64,000 bases of DNA from Mycobacterium tilburgii (GCF_902168065.1 NZ_LR655696.1:30082-94081); one strand, 5' to 3'; positions 10,251 to 21,392 are shown, numbered from the stretch's first letter. Made by a program: numbers and translations. Notes: generated by a model not told the origin, from the sequence alone.

Positions 10251-10981
10251 TTAGTAGTCGGCCACCCGGCTCGAAAAGTTCCCCACCCGGGCCAGCGGCC
10301 TGGGTGGGGTGTCGAGGTGGAGAGCGGTCAAGCCCGGAAGGCGCTGACCAACGTGTTGGGCAATCATCGGCCCCGCCATCGGCCCCGCCTCGGTTCCCGG
10401 TCCGGAAACCGGTCGCCCGACCTGTCGTAAGTAATCGGCCAGCGGGGTACCCACCGCGTTCCACCCGTGCCGGCCGAACCACTCGGCGGCCGGGGCGTGC
10501 TGCTCATTGTAGACCAGCTGGAAAACAACCGCTTTTCGCCCCGCGCGACGGCGGCACGTTACCTCTTCCAGGGCGGCTCGAATGCGTCGTCCGGCAACGA
10601 TGCGCCGTCTTCGACGGCGACATGGCTACCGGGAGCGGCCAAACTGTCGATGCCGGTGAAGAGCTGCTCCTGAGCCGCGGCCGGCAAATAGATGAGCAGA
10701 CCTTCGGCAATCCACACGGATGGCTTGGCGGGATCAAACCCGTTGTCCCGCAGCGCTTGCGGCCAGTCGTCACGCAGGTCGACCGCGATCTCCTGGCGCT
10801 CGGCGCAGGGTTGGTCGCCGTGCGCGGTGAGCACCCCGCGCTTGAAGTCGAGAACTTGCGGACGGTCCAGCTCGAAGATCGTCGTCCCCGCGGGCCAGTC
10901 CAGGCGGTAGGCACGCGAGTCCGCCGCCAGCACCGCCATCATCCGGTCGAAGCATCGTCGCATGGCCGCGTCCCAGGGCAA
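10251..10981 (-). pseudogene. S-adenosylmethionine-dependent methyltransferase (Rv0281-like), truncated and frameshifted
   Basis: Remnant of the leucine carboxyl methyltransferase-like family common in mycobacteria. Recognisable parts are [39 protein letters not shown] and [19 protein letters not shown] in one frame (to about 10565), then [15 protein letters not shown] and [15 protein letters not shown] in other frames down to the stop at 10251. The N-terminal half with the SAM-binding loop is missing, and upstream sequence switches directly to a TetR remnant on the other strand. In M. tuberculosis this gene sits just upstream of eccA3, so position agrees. Confidence 0.8.
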
Positions 10982-11019
10982 CCGCGTCTCGTCGCGAAAC
11001 CGTTGCGACAGTAAAGCCG

Positions 11020-11140
11020 GTGGTGACCTGACCTCCCGCTACTTCTACGAAAGCTTCAGCGAAAGGGACGGATTTGCCGGCGCCGTGTTCGACTCGGTGG
11101 TCGCCGAACTGGCCGCCACGACGCAGGCCGCGGTGGCGTC
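11020..11140 (+). pseudogene. TetR-family regulator fragment (Rv0275c-like)
   Basis: About 40 codons, [20 protein letters not shown] then VVAELAATTQAAVAS, match the end of the helix-turn-helix and the start of the ligand domain of a TetR repressor. Both ends are missing. Its left border touches the truncated methyltransferase, marking a deletion that removed everything between the Rv0275c-like and Rv0281-like genes (PPE3 and PE_PGRS genes in M. tuberculosis). Confidence 0.65.
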
Positions 11141-11280
11141 AGTCGGTCATCAGGTCGAACCAGGCGCCACAGATCAGCAGCACGCCGGAGGTGAACGCCG
11201 CGAGCAGCAGTACCCGGCGCCGCAGATAGCCGAAAACCGCTGTCGCCGCCATGAATCCGACCAGCAGCTGGCCACTCGAC
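11139..11280 (-). pseudogene. C-terminal fragment of a small membrane protein
   Basis: The minus-strand frame reads LLVGFMAATAVFGYLRRRVL then LLAAFTSGVLLICGAWFDLMTD and a stop: two hydrophobic helices ending a membrane protein. The upstream part is replaced by the 2-hydroxyacid dehydrogenase remnant on the opposite strand, so only the 3' end survives. I do not recognise the family with certainty. Confidence 0.45.
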
Positions 11281-11838
11281 CCCGACCTGGGCGAGACCGT
11301 TCGCGACATCGGCGGCTGCACTGTCGGCCTGGTCGGCTACGGCAACATCGCCAAGCGGGTCGAGGACATCGTGACGGCGATGGGAGCGACCGTCGTGCAC
11401 AACCAGCACCTGCCGACGACGGGCGGCCCGGATGGTTACCGCTGCGCGAATTGCTGGCCGTCAGCGGCATCGTCATCGCTGCACCTGCCGTTGACGGACA
11501 AGACGCATCATCTGCTCGACCGGGATCTGATCGACGTGATGAAACCCGGCGCGGTGCTGATCAACACCTCCCGGGGCCCGATCATCAACGAGGAGGCGCT
11601 CGTTGCCGCGCTGCGGGACGGGCCGCTGGCCGCGGCCGGTCTCGACGTGTTCGAGGACGAGCCGGTAGCGCTCGACAACCCACTGTTCGAACTGGACAAC
11701 GCCGTACTCACACCCCGCGTCACCTGGTACACGGTCGACACGATGCGGCGCTATTTGATCGAAGCGGTCGACAATTGCCGCCGCCTGCGGGACGGCGAAC
11801 CGCTGGCGAACCTGGTGGCCCAACCGACTAGTTATTAA
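11280..11838 (+). pseudogene. D-2-hydroxyacid dehydrogenase, 5'-truncated with compensating frameshifts
   Basis: The NAD-binding half of a D-isomer-specific 2-hydroxyacid dehydrogenase survives: TVGLVGYGNIAKRV (dinucleotide fold), HLPLTDKTHHL, MKPGAVLINTSRGPIINE and AAGLDVFEDEP. The N-terminal substrate-domain part is missing. Between about 11440 and 11475 the expected RELLAVSGIV lies in another frame, so two frameshifts compensate and the downstream frame stays open. The usual catalytic His region reads TPRVTWYT where the family normally has TPHxA. The gene sits beside fadE6 and is not part of the H37Rv order. Confidence 0.75.
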
Positions 11839-11890
11839 ATTGGGGGTGCTTGGCCGAAACTAGCCCCGGGAGCAAGGGAAGGGGCGACCA

Positions 11891-13775
11891 ATGCCGATCG
11901 CAATCAACCCCGAGCATCAAGATCTGGCCGACTCGGTGCGGTCTCTGGTGGCGCGCGTCCGCGCCGTCGGAGGTGCTCCACGCGACTCTAGAAGCGGCAA
12001 CGACACCGGAAACACCCATCGAGAACCCGCCGCCGTACTGGCAGGCAGTGGCCGATCAAGGCCTGCAGGGGTGTGTGCACCTTCCTGAATCGGTCGGCGG
12101 GCAGGGCTTCGGTCTGCTCAAACTGGCCATCGTGCTGGCCGAGTTCGGCTATGGTGCCGTACCCGGGCCGTTCGTCCCGTCGGCGATCGCCAGTGCGCTG
12201 ATTGCCACGCACGACCCCAGCGCCAAGGTGCTCGCCGAGCTGGCATCGGGCGCGGCCATCAGCGCCTACGCGCTGGACTCCGGTTTGACCGCCACCCGCA
12301 AGGGTGACCTGCTGGTAATCCGCGGCGAGGTCCGTGCCGTGCCCGCCGCCGCACAGGCGTCGGTGTTGGTGCTCCCGGTAGCGATCGACAGCGGTGACGA
12401 ATGGGTGGTGCTCAACGCCGACCAGCTCGAGATCGAGCCGGTGCGCAGCAATGATCCGCTGCGGCCCATCGCGCACGTGCGGGCTGAGGCGGTCGAGGTC
12501 GGCGACGACGTACTGCTAAGCAGGCTGACCACGACCACAGCGTGCGCCCTGATGTCGACGCTGCTCTCGGCCGAGGCGATCGGAGTGGCGCGCTGGGCGA
12601 CCGACACGGCCCGCGGAGTACGCCAAGATCCGCGAGCAGTTTGGCCGGCCGATCGGTCAATTCCAGGCCATCAAGAACAAGTGTGCTGAGATGATCGCCG
12701 ACACCGAACGCACCACGGCGGTGTGAGAACGCGGCGCGGTCACTCGACGAGACCAGCCAGAACAACTGGGACGTCGTCGCCTCCGATGTGGAATTCGCGG
12801 CGCGGTTGCCGCGAGGCTCGCCCGCGGCTGCCGCGCAGCGGTGTACACAAGATTGCATCCAGGTGCACGGCGGCATCGGCTTCACCTGGGAACACGACAC
12901 CAATGTGTACTACCGGCGCGCGCTGATGCTGTGCGCCTGCTTCGGCCACCGTTCGGACTACCCCCAGAAGGTGGTCAACACCGCGACGACCATCGGCATG
13001 CGCGCGGTGAACATCGACCTCGACCCGGAGACCGAAAAACTGTGGGAGGAAATCCGCCAGGAAGTCGCCGCGCTCAAGGCCATGGAGCGTGGGCCGCGCA
13101 CGGTGGCCCTTGCCGAGGGCGGCTGGGTACTGCCCTATGTACCCAAGCCGTGGGGCCGGGCGTCGAGCCCCGTCGAGCAGATCATCATCGCGCAGGAATT
13201 CACCAGCGGCCGGGTCAAGCGGCCCCAGGTCGGCATCGCCGCGTGGATCATCCCGTCGATCGTTGCGTTCGGCACCGAGGAACAGAAGCAGCGGTTCCTA
13301 CCGCCGACCTTCCGTGGCGAGATGATCTGGTGTCAGCTGTTTTCCGAACCGGGCGCCGGATCGGATCTGGCCGGACTGACCACGAAGGCGACCGCGCCGA
13401 CGGCGGCTGGCGGATCACCGGCCAGAAGATCTGGACCACCGCCGCGCAATACTCACAGTGGAGCGCGCTGCTGGCCAGAACCGACCCCAACGCCCCGAAG
13501 CACAACGGCATCACGTACTTCCTACTGGATATGTGCAGTGAAGGTGTGACGGTCAAGCCGTTGCGGGAGCTCACCGGCAACGCGATGTTCAACACCGTCT
13601 ACATCGACGACGTGTTCGTGCCCGATGAGTGTGTGCTCGGCGAGGTCAACCGGGGCTGGGAGGTCAGCAGCAACACATTGATCGCCGAACGGGTTTCGAT
13701 CGGCAGCAGTGACGCGAATTTCCTGGCCACCCTCCACCAGCTCGTCGAATTCGTTCGAGACGGCCATCGCCTTTA
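11891..13775 (+). pseudogene. fadE6: FadE6, acyl-CoA dehydrogenase, multiply frameshifted and 3'-truncated
   Basis: FadE6 is a double-length (about 730-residue) acyl-CoA dehydrogenase. The start MPIAINPEHQDLADSVRSL is normal. Frame changes occur near 11960, near 12620 (EYAKIREQFGRPIGQFQAIK lies in another frame and meets a stop near 12724) and near 13390 (GWRITGQKIWTTAAQYSQW in a third frame). Conserved parts include VHGGIGFTWEHDTNVYYRR and FSEPGAGSDLAGLTT. Homology ends near 13770 in FVRDGH, where AT-rich unrelated DNA begins, so the second domain's catalytic end is gone. Confidence 0.9.
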
Positions 13776-14313
13776 CTGCGATAATAACTCCGTATATCAA
13801 CTACGCAAAAACTGCTCAAATTAGCAATTAAGGACCCGCACACCTACTGAGACCATTAACTGTCTGTCGTGATATCCAAGCAGTTCAAGTCAGAATTACT
13901 GATGTACTGGGGTAAGAATTCTCGGATTTCAGTGCATAATGAAAATATAAATTCAGCACCATACGACTCAGCCGTACGACCCTTGGTTACTTTAATCTGA
14001 TGTGCGCCTCTATGTCGTTAGTTATAGCCTAACAACTCCAGTGCATAGTGCCCAACCAGATACACTGCAGCTAATCTAGTATTATTGCACGGCTGGGCCC
14101 CGCGCCAGCGTACGAGAGCGCGGTGACAACCGGCCCGCCACGGCCGCCACCCACCGTGCCCTCGACATCTGGCAACGCGAGGCCCCGACCGACTGGGCGT
14201 GGCCCGCGTCACCGGCCAGGAGGTGCTAACCGCACTGATCGACCAGCTGCTGGCCGATCCCAAACTCTCGGATCAGATCCACCCGGGCCACTCAAGAGCG
14301 GCGCTAGCGCCCG
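13776..14313. other. AT-rich non-coding stretch and possible hydrolase scrap between fadE6 and fadD2
   Basis: From about 13770 to 14090 the sequence is markedly AT-rich (many TAAT, ATAT and TTAT runs) in an otherwise GC-rich window, with no supported gene. From about 14090 to 14310 base composition returns to normal, and one plus-strand frame reads EVLTALIDQLLADPKLSDQI followed by HPGHS, resembling the segment before the nucleophile elbow of dienelactone hydrolase-like proteins. That match is weak. No transposase, tRNA or terminal repeat was recognised. Confidence 0.5.
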
Positions 14314-15993
14314 CTAGTCGATCTGCATTTCGCGCAGCTCGCGCTTGAGGATCTTTCCGGTCGGGTTACGCGGCAGCTCGTCGAGGAAGATCACGTCCCG
14401 CGGCACCTTGTACCGGGCCAAGTGGTCGCGCACGTAGTGCCTGATGGTGTCCTCGTCCAGGTCGGCGTCGCTCTTCTTGACCACGAACGCGCGCAGCCGG
14501 TGACCCCACTCCGTGTCCTCCACACCGATCGCGGTCGCCTCCACGACGTCGGGGTGGCCGCTGATCAGGTCTTCGACCTCGGCCGGAAAGACGTTCTCGC
14601 CCCCGGACACGATCATCTCGTCGTCACGCCCACTGATGTAGAGCAGACCGTGCTCGTCGAAATAACCGACGTCACCCGACGACATCAGGCCGTCGATGAT
14701 CTGCTTGTGGCCACCGCCGGTGTAGCCCTCGAACGGGAACGTGTTGCCGACGAAGATGCGGCCCACCTCGCCCTGCGGCAACTCATTGCCGTTGTCGTCG
14801 AGGATCTTGACCTTCACGCCCTTGACGACCGGCCCGACCGTCGCCGCATTCTTCTGCAGATCCTCGGGCCGGGCGATGGTGGCGAACGCGATCTCCGTTG
14901 AGCCATACATGTTGTAGATGACCGGGCCGATGTCCTTCAGCGCGCGGGTGGCCAGCTCCGCGCCCAGCTGAGACCCGGACACAAAAATGATCTTCAGGCT
15001 GGACAGGTCGGGCTTGGAGTCCATCTTCTCGATCGTGTCGAGGATACGAGACAGCATCACCGGCACCACGACCATCGCCGTCAACTTGTGCTTCTCAATG
15101 TCCTCGAGCACCAGCGGCGGCTTGAACTTGCGCCGCAGCACCAGCGTGGAACCGAGGAACATCGCGATAGTGGCATGCAGATAACCCAGCGCGTGGAACA
15201 TCGGCGCCGGCAGCGACGTGATCTCGTTGGCCTTGAACGGAACATGCGACAGGATGCCGCCGACGGGCGCCAACGTGGGCGGGGTACTGCGATTGGCGCC
15301 CTTCGGGGTGCCGGTGGTGCCGCTGGTCAGGATGATGATCGACGCATGCTTGCTGGCCTTGGGAGCGAGCTCCTTGCTGCTGCGCTTGATCAGGTCGGCC
15401 AGCGTCTCGTCGGTGCTGCCCGACGGCTCGTCGCTGTCCGGGTTCATCCCGAGCGCCCGCAATTTGCCGAGCTCTGGCTCGGCTTTGCTGACCGCCTTGG
15501 TGTACTCGTCGTCGTAGATGATCACCTTGGCGCCTTCGCGCTCGGAGACCTCTTTGATCTGCGGGATGGAGAATTCGCTGTTGAGCAGGATGATTCGGGC
15601 GCCGACCCGGGCGGCGCCGTAGTTCGCAACCAGGAACCAGCGGTGGTTGCGCGCCAGGATCGCCACGCCGTCACCGCCCTTGACGCCCATATCAAGTAGG
15701 CCGTTCGCTACCGCGTGCGCCGCCTCGTCGAGCTCACGGTAGCTGAACTCCCCCTCTTCGTCGATGCACGCCGCGCGGTCCGGGTGGCGCCGGGCGTTGA
15801 GCGAAGGCAGCATGCCGAACTCGCCCCATTTGACGATGTCGGAGGCCAGCGCGGCGTAATTTTGCGGCGGCTCCAGCCGGAACGCTCCTGCTTCGAAAAT
15901 CTTTCGCGCGTAGTGCAACTCTACCGAGCCGCGTTCCACATACTGCAGGAGCTTGGCAACGGCTTGCCCGGGAAGGCTAGAAAGGTTAAGCAT
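14314..15993 (-). CDS. fadD2: FadD2, fatty-acid CoA ligase
   Basis: Acyl-AMP-forming ligase that activates fatty acids with ATP and CoA. It has 559 residues, as in M. tuberculosis. The ATP-binding motif TSGTTGTPKG is near residue 222, YGSTE further on, and the hinge and C-terminal motifs GRDDEMIVSGGENVFP and PTGKILKREL are intact. It starts MLNLSSLPGQAVAKLL. The gene is divergent from the LigD-like pseudogene. It survives while two other fadD genes in this window are dead, suggesting it carries a needed activity. Confidence 0.95.
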   Translation of the reverse strand: MLNLSSLPGQAVAKLLQYVERGSVELHYARKIFEAGAFRLEPPQNYAALASDIVKWGEFGMLPSLNARRHPDRAACIDEEGEFSYRELDEAAHAVANGLLDMGVKGGDGVAILARNHRWFLVANYGAARVGARIILLNSEFSIPQIKEVSEREGAKVIIYDDEYTKAVSKAEPELGKLRALGMNPDSDEPSGSTDETLADLIKRSSKELAPKASKHASIIILTSGTTGTPKGANRSTPPTLAPVGGILSHVPFKANEITSLPAPMFHALGYLHATIAMFLGSTLVLRRKFKPPLVLEDIEKHKLTAMVVVPVMLSRILDTIEKMDSKPDLSSLKIIFVSGSQLGAELATRALKDIGPVIYNMYGSTEIAFATIARPEDLQKNAATVGPVVKGVKVKILDDNGNELPQGEVGRIFVGNTFPFEGYTGGGHKQIIDGLMSSGDVGYFDEHGLLYISGRDDEMIVSGGENVFPAEVEDLISGHPDVVEATAIGVEDTEWGHRLRAFVVKKSDADLDEDTIRHYVRDHLARYKVPRDVIFLDELPRNPTGKILKRELREMQID

Positions 15994-16050
15994 AACCTCA
16001 CCCTATGTAACGTGGATCGCAACGACGCCAGAAAATTTCCCAGAATTACG

Positions 16051-16975
16051 ATGAAGCCCATGACCGGTCCGGTGTCACTGGAGGTTGCCGGGCACGAGGT
16101 CACGATCATCCACCCGGAAAAGGTGGTGTTCGAAGCTCATGGTCAGATCGGGCCGTACACGAAGCTGGACCTGGTGCACTACTACCTTGCGGTCGCCGAG
16201 GGGGCGCTGCGAGGGGTTGGGGGACGGTCGATGATCCTGAAACGCTTCGTCAAGGGCATCTCGGTCGAGGCGGTGTTTCAGAAGCGGGCGCCGGTCCGGC
16301 TCCTGAGGCTTTCACATCTACGCCCGCACTGTCCCGCGCTGGGAGTTCCGCCAGGTCCAGCTGGCCGCCCAAACGGTGGCGCGCGAGGTCGAGCAGCGGG
16401 CGCCCCGACGTGGCAACCAGCCGCTGGTGGAAGGAAGAACGTAGGACGTCTTCGTCGACTCCAATCAGAACGCCAAAGACCGTACGGTCGCATCGGCCTA
16501 CTCTCGGTGCGGGACACTCCGGATGCTCGGGTCTCCACGCCACTGCACTGGGACGAGGTTGCCGACTGCCGGCCGGAGGCATTCACGATCGCCACCGTGC
16601 CCGACCGGTTCGCCGACATCGGCGACCCCTGGGCGGGGATGGACGACGCGGCCGGGCAAGCTGGACCGGTTGCTGATGCTCGCCGAGGAGCTGGGCCCCC
16701 GGAGAAGGAGCCGCGGAGCTCGGGGAAACAAACCGACGGCAGGCGGCAGTCGTCGAAGCCGTTGATCGAGATCACCCGGACCAAGACCAAAAACGAGGCG
16801 ATGGCGGCGCTGGACACCTGGCGCGCACCATCCCGCCGCGGCTGAGCGGTTGCAGCCGGTCGACGGTATGCTCGGCCCGAGCTCGATCTGGTATCGGACT
16901 CGGATCAACCTGGAGCACATTCCGGCCGGCGAACGCCCGGCCCAGGAGGGGCTGATCGCCGACTACAGCCCGTGA
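16051..16975 (+). pseudogene. LigD polymerase/primase-like protein (Rv0269c-like), frameshifted
   Basis: Homologue of the stand-alone polymerase domain of the NHEJ ligase LigD family. The start (VSLEVAGHEVTIIHPEKVVF, YTKLDLVHYYLAVAEGAL, MILKRFVKGI) is normal to about 16290. After that, conserved pieces such as VFVDSNQNAKDRTVASAYS, TPDARVSTPLHWDEV and DRFADIGDPWAGMDD are scattered over all three frames, with an in-frame stop just before VFVDSNQNAKD. The end, IWYRTRINLEHI to ADYSP, is present. At least four frame changes occur over about 925 bases, against about 397 codons in M. tuberculosis. Confidence 0.85.
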
Positions 16976-17064
16976 GCGAAATACCGGCACCGCCAGGAGC
17001 CGGGATGAGCGGTGCAACCGCACGGCACTGCAGGTCAGGGTCGCCGACGCGATACTGTCACGCG

Positions 17065-18063
17065 ATGCGACAGGGATGGAATCGGCGGGGGTTTCTGCAG
17101 CTCGCCGCTACCACCGCAGCAGCCGGGCTGGCGGGTCCCCTATCGGGATGCTCGTCGCCCAAACAGGCGTCGAACTCCCCGGGTCCCGGAGGCGTGACGA
17201 TCACCCATCTGTTCGGGCAGACCGTCATCAAGACACCGCCCAAGCGGGTCGTCAGCGCCGGCTACACCGAGCAGGACGACTTGCTCGCTGTCGGCGTCGC
17301 GCCGATCGCGGTGACCAACTGGTTCGGTGACCAACCGTTCGGCGTGTGGCCTTGGGCCCAACCCAAACTCGCCGGGGCGCAACCGGTGGTGTTGAACCTG
17401 GACAACGGAATTCCCGTCAACCAGATCGCCGGGCTGAAGCCCGACCTGATCGTGGCGATCAACGCCGGGGTGGACGCCGACACCTACCAGAAGCTGTCCG
17501 CGATCGCTCCCACGATCGCCCAATCCGGCGGCGACGCCTTCTTCCAGCCGTGGAAAGACCAGGCGACCACAATCGGCACCGCGGTGTTCCAGGCCGAGCA
17601 GATGAAAACCCTCATCGACGCCGTCGACACGCAGTTCACCGCCGTCGCGCAGAACCACCCCCAGTGGCAAACGAAGAAGGCACTTTTGTTGCAGGGCAGC
17701 CTGTTTCAGGGCTCGGTGGTGGCGACCGCGGCCGGCTGGCGGACGGACTTCTTGAACCAGATGGGCCTGGTCATCGCCGACAGCATCAAGCCCTTCATCA
17801 CGGGTCACCGCGTGGTCATCCCGCGCGGTGAGATCAAGGCGGTGCTCGATGCCGCCGACGTGCTCATCTGGACGACCGAGAACCACGATCAGCAGAAGGC
17901 GCTGCTCGCCGACCCCGAGATAGCGCGGACGCAGGCAACCGCGCAGAACCGGCACGTCTTCACCACCAAGGACCAGGCCGGCGCGATCGCGTTCGCCTCA
18001 GTGCTGAGCTACCCCGTCGTCGCCGATCAGCTGCCGCCCCAGATCGCAAAGATCCTCGGCTAG
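17065..18063 (+). CDS. fecB2: FecB2, iron-siderophore-binding lipoprotein
   Basis: Periplasmic substrate-binding lipoprotein of the FecB/BtuF fold, orthologue of Rv0265c. The start at 17065 (MRQGWNRRGFLQLA) matches the orthologue; 31 upstream in-frame codons are not conserved. The signal peptide has twin arginines at residues 7-8 and a lipobox LSGC with Cys29. It has 332 residues (M. tuberculosis 330). RVVSAGYTEQDDLLAVGV is the conserved start of the binding fold. No ABC permease is adjacent. Neighbours lost relative to M. tuberculosis are oplA, narU and Rv0268c, so fecB2 now follows the dead LigD-like gene by 90 bases. Confidence 0.93.
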   Translation: MRQGWNRRGFLQLAATTAAAGLAGPLSGCSSPKQASNSPGPGGVTITHLFGQTVIKTPPKRVVSAGYTEQDDLLAVGVAPIAVTNWFGDQPFGVWPWAQPKLAGAQPVVLNLDNGIPVNQIAGLKPDLIVAINAGVDADTYQKLSAIAPTIAQSGGDAFFQPWKDQATTIGTAVFQAEQMKTLIDAVDTQFTAVAQNHPQWQTKKALLLQGSLFQGSVVATAAGWRTDFLNQMGLVIADSIKPFITGHRVVIPRGEIKAVLDAADVLIWTTENHDQQKALLADPEIARTQATAQNRHVFTTKDQAGAIAFASVLSYPVVADQLPPQIAKILG

Positions 18064-18162
18064 GTCGTGCACTTTGAGCATTCGGTAAGGCCGCTCTGGC
18101 AGTGCTCGAAAATGACGTGCCGACCCCTTTCGCTTGCCCGATGCCGAAGTTACCGTCGAGTA

Positions 18163-18825
18163 ATGAGCGTGACCGACCTCCCCATCGAATCGCCGGCCGA
18201 GCTAGACGTACATGTCGTTCTCGATTACGGCAACCAGGCGCTGCTGATCCAATGTGGCAGCACCGCCGAGGTGTTGGCATGGGCGGACGCGCTGCGCGCC
18301 GCGGCGCTGCCCGGGGTGCTCGACATCGTCCCGGCCGCTCGCACGGTGCTGGTCAAACTCGACGGCCCCCGGTATCAGGGCGTCATCCGGCAGCGGCTGC
18401 GCAAGCTCCGTGTCGCCCCGGAAACGCCGGCTCCGGCTGTGCGCTCGGCCGACATCGTGATCGACGTCGTGTACGATGGTCCGGACCTCGCCGAGGTCGC
18501 CGACCTCACCCGGCTGACCACCGCACAGGTGATCAACGCCCACACCTCGACGTTGTGGCGGGTTGGATTCACCGGTTTCGCACCGGGTTTCGCCTATCTG
18601 GTCGACGGTGACCTGCGGTTGCGCGTGCCGCGCCGCTCGGAGCCGCGCACCTCGGTGCCCGCCGGCTCGGTCGCATTGGCCGACGAGTTCAGCGCGATCT
18701 ATCCCCGCCAATCCACGGGCGGCTGGCGACTCATCGGTCACACCGAAGCCGTCCTGTGGGATCTGACGCGACCCAACTCCGCCTTACTGACGCGCGGCAT
18801 GTGGGTCCAATTCCGGGCCGCGTAG
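18163..18825 (+). CDS. pxpB: PxpB (KipI-like), 5-oxoprolinase subunit B
   Basis: Subunit of the ATP-dependent 5-oxoprolinase PxpABC, orthologue of Rv0264c. The ATG at 18163 ([11 protein letters not shown]) is chosen because the 32 upstream in-frame codons are not conserved. It has 220 residues. The family motif GFAPGFAYL and the [14 protein letters not shown] segment are intact. It is followed by pxpC after 10 bases with AGGAGG before it, so the two are co-transcribed. No pxpA is in this window. The older name KipI refers to a kinase inhibitor role in Bacillus. Confidence 0.9.
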   Translation: MSVTDLPIESPAELDVHVVLDYGNQALLIQCGSTAEVLAWADALRAAALPGVLDIVPAARTVLVKLDGPRYQGVIRQRLRKLRVAPETPAPAVRSADIVIDVVYDGPDLAEVADLTRLTTAQVINAHTSTLWRVGFTGFAPGFAYLVDGDLRLRVPRRSEPRTSVPAGSVALADEFSAIYPRQSTGGWRLIGHTEAVLWDLTRPNSALLTRGMWVQFRAA

Positions 18826-18835
18826 AGGAGGACAG

Positions 18836-19744
18836 ATGACCACCCTGGAGATTCTGCGCACCGGACCGCTCGCCGTCGTCCAGGATCTGGGCCGGGTGGG
18901 ACAGGCCGACCTCGGCGTCGGCCGGTCCGGCGCTGCCGACCGCCGCGCGCACAAGCTGGCCAACCGGCTGGTCGCCAACCCCGACGACCGCGCCACCGTC
19001 GAAGTGACGTTCGGCGGTTTCGCTGCCCGCGTGCGTGGCGGCGACCTCGACATCGCGGTGACCGGCGCCGACACTGACCCCTCGGTGAACGGAATCAAGT
19101 TCGGCACCAACAGTATTCACCACGTCCGAGACGGTGACGTGATTTCGATGGGCACCCCGCGGGCGGGTTTGCGGACCTACCTGGCGGTGCGCGGCGGCAT
19201 CTGCGTGGAACCGGTGCTGGGTTCACGAAGCTACGACATGATGGCCGCGATCGGTCCCGCGCCACTGTCCGTCGGGGACGAACTGCCGGTCGGCGCGCAC
19301 ACCGACCAATACCCCGAGCTCGATCAGGCACCGGTGGCGGCCATCACCGGTGACACCGTCGAACTGCTGGTGGTTCCCGGACCGCGGGAGGACTGGTTCG
19401 TCGATCCCGACGTGCTGGTGCACACCGACTGGGTGGCCTCCGACCGCAGCGACCGGGTCGGGATGCGGCTGATCGGCCGCCCGCTGCAATACCGGGTACC
19501 GGACCGGCAGCTGCCCAGCGAAGGCACCTCCCGAGGCGCAATCCAGGTGCCGCCCAACGGGTTACCGGTGATCCTGGGACCCGATCATCCGATCACAGGC
19601 GGTTACCCCGTCGTAGGCGTGGTGATCGACGAGGACGTCGACAAGGTCGCCCAGGTGCGGGCGGGTCAACGGGTGCGGCTGCATTGGTCGCGCCCGCGCA
19701 GCCCGTTCGGGGCGCATGCCCGCGTGGGCGCGGCACTCTCCTGA
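18836..19744 (+). CDS. pxpC: PxpC (KipA-like), 5-oxoprolinase subunit C
   Basis: Partner subunit of PxpB, orthologue of Rv0263c, with 302 residues as expected. It begins [20 protein letters not shown], and the conserved [20 protein letters not shown] and [10 protein letters not shown] segments are intact. A strong GGAGG ribosome site lies six bases before the ATG. It is the last gene of a run of intact genes; the next gene downstream, the AAC(2') acetyltransferase, is frameshifted. Confidence 0.92.
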   Translation: MTTLEILRTGPLAVVQDLGRVGQADLGVGRSGAADRRAHKLANRLVANPDDRATVEVTFGGFAARVRGGDLDIAVTGADTDPSVNGIKFGTNSIHHVRDGDVISMGTPRAGLRTYLAVRGGICVEPVLGSRSYDMMAAIGPAPLSVGDELPVGAHTDQYPELDQAPVAAITGDTVELLVVPGPREDWFVDPDVLVHTDWVASDRSDRVGMRLIGRPLQYRVPDRQLPSEGTSRGAIQVPPNGLPVILGPDHPITGGYPVVGVVIDEDVDKVAQVRAGQRVRLHWSRPRSPFGAHARVGAALS

Positions 19745-19770
19745 TGCGTGTGCGGCGATTAAGACGGTAG

Positions 19771-20300
<530 letters not shown>

Positions 20301-20432
20301 GCCGCGCGCGGGCCAAATCCCTTTGCTGTCATCGTGATTCATCACACCGCCGTCGGGTGCGCGATTAGGTATTCGCAGCTGTGCTGTGGCGTATGTTACA
20401 CCATTTGCCACCCTCACATAGCTAACCCTAGA

Positions 20433-20992
20433 TCGCGTTCCTGGGGCCACTGCTCGGGTCGCTGTCGCGGGTTTACGGTGGTAAGCTGGCCGACCGCATC
20501 GGCGGCGGCCGGGTCACGCTGGCCGTCTTCTTCTCCATGATCCTCGCCGCCGGAATCCTGATCGTTGCAAGCACTTTCGGCGGCCACGGCGCACACCGGA
20601 TCCCATTGGCGATCATGGTCGGGTACGTGATCGGATTTGTCGCCCTGTTCATCGTGTCCGGCATCGGCAACGGCTCGGTGTACAAGATGATCCCGTCTAC
20701 CTTCGAGGCACGCAGCCACTTGCTGCAGATCGACGAGGCGGAACGCCGGCAGTGGTCGCGGTCCATGTCCGGTGCGCTGATCGGCATAGCCGGCGCGATC
20801 GGGGCCCTGGGGCGGGGTGGGTGTCAACCTGGCGCTGATTTATACAGCGTCACCGCGACCTCGGCGTTCTGGGCGTTCATGTTCTGGTACGTCGCGTCCG
20901 CGGCACTGACGTGGGCGGTCTATATCCGCCGCCCGGTCGAGGTCATCGCGCCGACCGAGACCGAGGCACCCGCGGTCCTGGCTCACGTATAG
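20433..20992 (+). pseudogene. NarK-type nitrate/nitrite transporter, copy 1 (C-terminal half only)
   Basis: Major-facilitator transporter of the NarK family reduced to its C-terminal half. Homology begins at GPLLGSLSRVYGGKLADRIG without a start codon and continues through ILIVASTFGGHG, GNGSVYKMIPSTFEA and EAERRQWSRSMSGALIGIAG. A further small frame disturbance lies around GALGRGGCQPGADLY. The 5' half is missing and is replaced by unrelated DNA upstream. It lies in tandem with a second NarK remnant that carries a different lesion. Confidence 0.8.
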
Positions 20993-21392
20993 GTCCGCAT
21001 AGGTCGAAGCCGGATATCAACTCGATGGAAACCCCCCGAAATGTATTGCACATCACTTTGATTTCTACCGCCGACGGCATTCACCAATGGGTTCGTCGCT
21101 GCGACGCCTTCGCTGTCGACAGCGCCGGTCCTGAGCTGCGAGTTTCCGGGTGCGAATTCCCCTCAGGTTTTTGCCAGATAACTAGGATTCAACTTAGAGG
21201 GGAAATGCTGCGAAATGAGTTAACGGAGTTCGGTTCCGAATGTGAGCATCGGAACAGCGCGCGGCATGTCTTTCAACTCGGGACCGCCGCAAGGGCATTC
21301 AGAGTAAGACTCACCGCAGCTCTTCCCGTGATGGGTGGAGCTGTTCGACACCCAGACGATTCGACCGCTCGTCCACGAAAGGTACCGATTGC
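20993..21392. other. Interval between the two NarK remnants
   Basis: About 400 bases with no supported gene, of somewhat lower GC than its surroundings. The last 40 bases should hold the promoter and ribosome site of the second narK gene (GAAAGG about 11 bases before its ATG). No clear operator or terminator was recognised. Confidence 0.5.

Noticed and set aside
10962..11831. 289-codon plus-strand open frame
   Set aside because: It is a composite: it contains the TetR scrap and one out-of-frame piece of the dehydrogenase but no continuous homology, so it is not a gene.
14123..14317. Pro/Arg-rich plus-strand frame near fadD2
   Set aside because: Low-complexity high-GC frame; a neighbouring frame shows a weak hydrolase-like segment instead, and neither is a supportable gene.
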